Assembly (NCBI GenBank): GCA_013329855.1 | Contig: DUJI01000102.1 | Span: 1 to 9,999, forward strand | DNA length: 9,999 nt | Source of the DNA: Thermoplasmata archaeon | GTDB taxonomy: Archaea > Thermoplasmatota > Thermoplasmata > RBG-16-68-12 | Direction of reading: 5' to 3' | Shown: piece after piece, positions 6,573 to 9,999 of the stretch | Numbering within the stretch: the first letter of the stretch is position 1 | Layout of the letters: every line of letters begins with the position of its first letter | Translations under genes and position numbers: made by a program | Notes under the pieces: generated by a model | Databases searched by the model: none | What the model saw: the letters and a program-made list of their open reading frames with translations, nothing else | Told to the model about the DNA's origin: nothing

Positions 6573-6606
6573 GGTCCCCGCACACGAGCACGTGGGGGAA
6601 GCGCAA

Positions 6607-7587
6607 GTGCACAGCAGTACGCGGGCCAATCCTGTGGTCGAAGAGGACCGGACCTGCCCGGAATGCAACAGCGACCATCTCGTGCTAGACTATACGCGCG
6701 GCGAACTCGTCTGCGACTCCTGCGGCCTCGTCGTCCGCGACACGACGATCGACGAGGGCCCGGAGTGGTCCGCCTACTCCGTCGAGGAGAACGACCGGCT
6801 CGCGAGGACGGGAGCGCCGCGGAGCTACGTGGCCGGCTCGTCGGGACTGACCACGGTCATCCCGCTGGCCAACAAGGACGCCCGGGGGAACACGATCCCG
6901 CTCCGAGAGCGGGAGAAGTTCTACCGGATGCGGAAGCTCCAGCGCCACTCGGGCCACTCCCGGCCCGGCGAGCGGAGCCTGCCCGAGACGATCCGTGCCC
7001 TGGACCGCGTGGCCTCCCTCATGGGCCTCCCGCGGCCCGTGAAGGACGAGGCCGGGTTCATCTGCAAGAAGGCCCTGGAGAAGGGCCTCGTGCGCGGGCG
7101 CTCCATTGAGGGGATCGTGGCCGCCGCGGTGTACGCCGCGTGCCGCATCGACGGCGTGCCGCGGACTCTGGACGAGCTCCAGCAGGTGACCGGGGTGCGG
7201 AAGAAGACAATCGGCAAGGCGTACGGCGCCCTGCTCCGGACGCTGACCTTGCGCGTGCCGCCGTCCCACCCGGGCGACTACCTGAGCCGGTTCTGCTCTA
7301 AGCTGGGGCTGAGCAACAACGTCCAGACGGAGGCCCTCAAGATCCTCAAGGAGCTCGAGAAGGTGGACAACTCGATGTCCCTGTCCCCCTCGGGAACCGC
7401 CGCGGCCGCCATCTACCTCGCGTCCCTGTCCTGTGGGGAGCGTCGGCCGCAGAAGGCCATCGCCAAGGTCGCGGGCGTGAGCGAAGTGACCCTCCGGAAC
7501 CGCTTCCAGTTCATGGACGAGTTCATGCAGCAGCTCACGCTGCCACGGGGTCGCGCGCCAAAGGTTGCCATGCCGAAGGATCCGTGA
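6607..7587 (+). CDS. tfb: Archaeal transcription initiation factor IIB (TFB)
   Basis: 326 residues from GTG 6607. TFB binds the TBP-TATA complex and BRE, recruits RNA polymerase and helps open the promoter. In order: a zinc ribbon with C17, C20, C36 and C39 (CPEC, then CDSCG); the B-reader region around EGPEWSAYSVEENDRLARTG (50-69); a linker to about residue 120; a first cyclin repeat about 124-215 with AAAVYAACR and TLDELQQVTGVRKKTIGKAY; and a second about 220-312 with SGTAAAAIYLASL and the helix-turn-helix segment KAIAKVAGVSEVTLRNRF. Length and order match full-length TFB. The start is uncertain: GTG 6592 and TTG 6571 are in frame. GTG 6607 is preferred because GGGGGA lies seven bases upstream and because 6571 falls within the downstream TATA box. 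It stands between two metabolic gene pairs and probably has its own promoter. Archaea often carry several TFB copies; whether this is the main one is not visible here. Confidence 0.94.
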   Translation: MHSSTRANPVVEEDRTCPECNSDHLVLDYTRGELVCDSCGLVVRDTTIDEGPEWSAYSVEENDRLARTGAPRSYVAGSSGLTTVIPLANKDARGNTIPLREREKFYRMRKLQRHSGHSRPGERSLPETIRALDRVASLMGLPRPVKDEAGFICKKALEKGLVRGRSIEGIVAAAVYAACRIDGVPRTLDELQQVTGVRKKTIGKAYGALLRTLTLRVPPSHPGDYLSRFCSKLGLSNNVQTEALKILKELEKVDNSMSLSPSGTAAAAIYLASLSCGERRPQKAIAKVAGVSEVTLRNRFQFMDEFMQQLTLPRGRAPKVAMPKDP

Positions 7588-7823
7588 GCCCGCTCGTCCC
7601 TCCCGAGGAAGCGCCGTCGCGCCCGCGGCATGCGGCACATAAAGATGTGACAAAAGCTTTGTAAGGCGCGACCATGTGCGTTAGGCCCAGGGACGAGTGC
7701 CAACGATGGTAAAGCGGAGCTTCCCTCCGGCCCAGCCGGAGACGGTTCACATGCAGATGCCCCCCTCGTGGAGGACCCCGGGGTCCGCACCCGTTCCCAC
7801 CGTGTCTCGAGCGTTGTGATCCA
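7588..7823 (+). promoter_or_regulatory. korAB leader region: promoter-like island and two dyads, no convincing gene
   Basis: This 236-base stretch has no gene I can support. An AT-rich island at 7636-7664 is the likely promoter; it holds two adjacent short inverted repeats, CACAT-AAAG-ATGTG (7636-7649) and ACAAA-AGC-TTTGT (7650-7662). If it is the promoter, the korA transcript has a leader of about 155 bases. Downstream are a hairpin with a perfect seven-base stem (7725-7741, CTCCGGC/GCCGGAG, loop CCA) and a 14-base perfect palindrome (7773-7786, GGACCCCGGGGTCC). Two tiny reading frames, 12 codons from ATG 7674 and 22 codons from ATG 7751, lie in the leader; neither has evidence of being translated. 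No tRNA, riboswitch or box C/D RNA was recognised. Confidence 0.45.
7816..7823 (+). promoter_or_regulatory. Unusual ribosome-site match directly before korA
   Basis: GTGATCCA abuts ATG 7824 and matches the distal half of the sequence complementary to the 16S rRNA 3' end (consensus AGGAGGTGATCCA), while the usual GGAGG core is absent. This may be chance or a shifted pairing site. Confidence 0.3.
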
Positions 7824-9809
7824 ATGACCGCGAAGGCCCATCGGGTGAATGACCTCTCTTGGATGATCGGCGGACCCCAGGGGAGCGGCGTCGACTCGTC
7901 CGCGAACACGTTCGCGAGGGCGTGCGCCCACGCGGGGGTGAACGTCTTCGGCAAGCGGGAGTACTACTCCAACATCAAGGGCGAACACTCCTACTTCACG
8001 GTCCGATGCTCCTCGGGCACCGTGCGCTCCCACGTGGACGAGATCCACATCCTCGCGACCTTCGACGCGGAGACCGCGTTCCGGCACATCCGCGAGGTCG
8101 TGGACGACGGGGCGATCATCTACGATCCCAGCCTCACGAAGACCAAGATCTCCGACATTCCCACCCTGGAGCAGCGCCTCAAGGGCGAGCTGAAGACCTA
8201 CCTGATCGCCCGTGGCGTGGGGGAGACCCTGGACGACCTGCTGACGACCGCGAAGCAGCGCGGCGTGACCCTCATCCCGGTCCCCTACAACGACATCCTG
8301 GAGCAGGTCGCCGACGAGTTCCATGTCGACGCGTTGAGCAAGATCGCGCGGATGATCAACATGCTCGCCGTCGGCGCATCCTTCGGCGTGGTCGGACTCG
8401 ACTTCGACTTCACCGGGAAGGCCCTGAACGACGTGTTCCGTTCGAAGAAGGCCACCGTGGACATGAACGCCTCGGGCGCGCGGAAGGCCTACGAGATTGG
8501 CAAGGCCCTGGCCCCCGATTTCAGTTACCGCCTCCAGGTCATCCCGCGAAAGGAACCGCGGCTCTTCCTCTCGGGAAGCCAGGCGGGCGCCCTGGGGAAG
8601 CTGTACGGCGGCCTCCGCGTGCAGACGTACTACCCGATCACCCCCGCCTCGGACGAGAGCGAGTACCTCGAGGCCAACGAGGTCCTCGACCTGAACGGGC
8701 ACGGCGCGCCGGAGATGGAAGACTCCGCGTTCGTCAAGGAGAAGGGCGGGTCCGTCCTCGTGGTCCAGACGGAGGACGAGATCGCGGCGATCACCATGGC
8801 CATCGGCGCCGCCCTGACCGGCGCCCGGTCCGCCACGGCGACGTCGGGTCCCGGCTTCTGCCTCATGATGGAAGGCATCGGGTACTCCTCGATCAACGAG
8901 GTCCCCGTGGTCATCACCCTGTACCAGCGGGCGGGACCCAGCACGGGCATGCCCACGCGCCACGAGCAGGGCGACCTCCGCTTCGCGCTCCACGCGGGGC
9001 ACGGCGACAGCCCGCGGATCCTGCTCGCCTCGGGGGACTTCGAGGAGATGATCCGCGACGGCCTCCTGGCGTTCAACTACGCGGAGCGCTACCAGATGCC
9101 CGTCATCCACATGGTCGACAAGGCGCTCGCGAACAACAGCGCCACGATCGCCGCACCCGACCTCTCCGACCTGAAGATCGACCGCGGCCGCCTGGTGACG
9201 GACGACAAGGCGTACGGCCCCGAGCATCCCTACCACCGGTTCGAGCTCGGGGAGAACCCCGTGTCCCCGCGCGCGGTGATCGGCCAGCGCGGCACCCTGT
9301 TCTGGAACACGGGCGACGAGCACGACGAGCGAGGACACATCACGGAGGACCCCGTGCTGCGAGACCTCATGATGGAGAAGCGGGAGGCCAAGCTCGAGCT
9401 CGCGTCGAAGGAGATCCCGGACTCCGTGAAGTTTCACTACTTCGGCCCGAAGGACGCGGAGACCGTGATCGTGAGCTGGGGGTCGACCAAGGGCCCCATC
9501 CTGGACGCCCTGGACCGCCTCCATGCGGAGAAGGAGTCCGTCGGCTTCCTCCAGATGCGGCTCCTGAACCCCTTCCCCTCGGAGGCCGTCATGACCCTCC
9601 TGGCCCGGGCGAAGCGCCGCGTGGACATCGAGATGAACTTCAGTGCGCAGCTCGCGGGCCTGATTCGGGAGCGGACGGGCGTGGACATGACCCACTTGGT
9701 CGTGAAGTACAACGGCCGTCCCATGTCCAACAACGAGGTCCACGACGCGGTCAAGGCGATCATCCACGGCCAGGTTCCCCACAGGACGGTGTTGACCCAT
9801 GGCGCTTGA
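7824..9809 (+). CDS. korA: 2-oxoacid:ferredoxin oxidoreductase, gamma-alpha fusion subunit
   Basis: 661 residues. With the beta subunit it oxidatively decarboxylates 2-oxoacids (2-oxoglutarate, and often pyruvate in the broad Sulfolobus-type enzymes) to acyl-CoA, passing electrons to ferredoxin. Residues about 10-200 form the gamma domain, starting with WMIGGPQGSGVDSSA. The alpha part follows, with the signature YPITPASDESEYLEA (270-284), TATSGPGFCLMMEG near 338-351, GPSTGMPTRHEQGDL (371-385), the hallmark FWNTGDEHDERGHITEDP (493-510) and a C-terminal EMNFSAQLAGLIRERTG. This fused layout without separate gamma and delta genes is the two-subunit form seen in Sulfolobus and Thermoplasma relatives. 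The next gene overlaps its end by 11 bases, so the two form an operon. ATG 7824 precedes the family's N-terminus directly and no better start exists upstream. Substrate preference (KorAB versus a pyruvate enzyme) cannot be decided from this sequence; the symbol reflects the family. Confidence 0.93.
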   Translation: MTAKAHRVNDLSWMIGGPQGSGVDSSANTFARACAHAGVNVFGKREYYSNIKGEHSYFTVRCSSGTVRSHVDEIHILATFDAETAFRHIREVVDDGAIIYDPSLTKTKISDIPTLEQRLKGELKTYLIARGVGETLDDLLTTAKQRGVTLIPVPYNDILEQVADEFHVDALSKIARMINMLAVGASFGVVGLDFDFTGKALNDVFRSKKATVDMNASGARKAYEIGKALAPDFSYRLQVIPRKEPRLFLSGSQAGALGKLYGGLRVQTYYPITPASDESEYLEANEVLDLNGHGAPEMEDSAFVKEKGGSVLVVQTEDEIAAITMAIGAALTGARSATATSGPGFCLMMEGIGYSSINEVPVVITLYQRAGPSTGMPTRHEQGDLRFALHAGHGDSPRILLASGDFEEMIRDGLLAFNYAERYQMPVIHMVDKALANNSATIAAPDLSDLKIDRGRLVTDDKAYGPEHPYHRFELGENPVSPRAVIGQRGTLFWNTGDEHDERGHITEDPVLRDLMMEKREAKLELASKEIPDSVKFHYFGPKDAETVIVSWGSTKGPILDALDRLHAEKESVGFLQMRLLNPFPSEAVMTLLARAKRRVDIEMNFSAQLAGLIRERTGVDMTHLVVKYNGRPMSNNEVHDAVKAIIHGQVPHRTVLTHGA

Positions 9810-9999
9810 ACAGGTGCTCAAGGCGGCGGACTACGCAACCGAGGTCCACAACGACTGGTGCCCCGGCTGCGGCGACTTCGGCATCCTTCGGTCGATCTAC
9901 CGGGCGCTCGCCGCCATCGGCCGACCGCGCGAGAACACCGTGTTCATCTCCGGCATCGGCTGCTCCAGCCGCTTCCCCTACTACATGAACACCTACGGC
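9799..9999 (+). CDS. korB: 2-oxoacid:ferredoxin oxidoreductase beta subunit, 3' end missing
   Basis: The first 67 residues are present and the gene runs off the right edge. The beta subunit binds thiamine diphosphate and one 4Fe-4S cluster. WCPGCGDFGIL gives C21 and C24, and GIGCSSRFPYY gives C55; the Cx2C-x30-C spacing equals that of three of the four cluster ligands in the Sulfolobus enzyme, and the fourth would lie beyond the window. ATG 9799 overlaps the last 11 bases of korA in another frame, indicating coupled translation and a shared transcript. Confidence 0.93.
   Translation, partial: MALEQVLKAADYATEVHNDWCPGCGDFGILRSIYRALAAIGRPRENTVFISGIGCSSRFPYYMNTYG

Noticed and set aside
7674..7712. 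Twelve-codon leader peptide (MCVRPRDECQRW) before korA
   Set aside because: No run of a regulatory amino acid, only a weak AAGG upstream, and such short frames are common by chance; kept only as part of the leader finding.
7690..7800. Possible tRNA or small structured RNA, suggested by GGTTCACATGC and nearby stems
   Set aside because: The segment lacks a GGTTCRA T-loop with matching stem, an anticodon arm and a seven-base acceptor stem.
7413..9821. Very long open frame (about 800 codons) on the minus strand opposite korA
   Set aside because: Its product is rich in Val, Leu, Arg, Gly, His and Asp in a pattern produced by the antisense of GC-rich coding sequence, and it shows no domain. The plus strand carries an unmistakable oxidoreductase.
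1..9999. CRISPR array, mobile element, integrase, defence cassette or other undescribed multi-gene system
   Set aside because: No spaced direct repeats, transposase motifs, terminal inverted repeats or defence domains were seen; the genes are housekeeping metabolism and transcription.

Overview
The window reads as a piece of a GC-rich archaeal chromosome (by eye about two thirds G+C). The archaeal assignment rests on a complete transcription factor B gene, AT-rich TATA/BRE-like islands in front of genes, frequent GTG starts, and a two-subunit 2-oxoacid:ferredoxin oxidoreductase of the Sulfolobus/Thermoplasma type. A Thermoplasmatota-like lineage would fit, but that is inference; no rRNA or lineage-specific marker is present. 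No tRNA, rRNA, CRISPR array, insertion sequence, integrase, toxin or defence gene was found. This is a housekeeping region, not a mobile or accessory island.

Layout. (1) Positions 1-902, plus strand: the 3' part of a Nudix hydrolase/HAD phosphatase fusion, cut by the window edge. (2) 988-1839, minus: a zinc-ribbon multi-pass membrane protein of unknown function, convergent with the fusion gene. (3) 1995-3491, plus: an aldehyde dehydrogenase, divergent from gene 2 across a 155-base two-way promoter region. (4) 3507-4925, minus: a class II fumarase, convergent with the aldehyde dehydrogenase and only 15 bases away. (5) 5054-5895 and 5892-6461, plus: the alpha and beta parts of a class I iron-sulfur fumarase, divergent from the class II fumarase; alpha carries an apparent one-base deletion near 5623-5625. 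(6) 6607-7587, plus: transcription factor B. (7) 7824-9809 and 9799-9999+, plus: 2-oxoacid:ferredoxin oxidoreductase alpha (gamma-alpha fusion) and the start of beta, behind a 236-base leader region with AT-rich promoter-like sequence and two dyads.

How it fits together: the fumarases and the 2-oxoacid:ferredoxin oxidoreductase are citric acid cycle enzymes (fumarate to malate; 2-oxoacid to acyl-CoA with reduced ferredoxin). The aldehyde dehydrogenase is a separate oxidative step of unknown substrate. The most useful points for a second look are the frameshift in the class I fumarase alpha gene, the back-to-back pairing of two unrelated fumarase classes, the Nudix-HAD fusion, and the unusual upstream regions of the tfb and korA genes. 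No convincing undescribed multi-gene system is visible.
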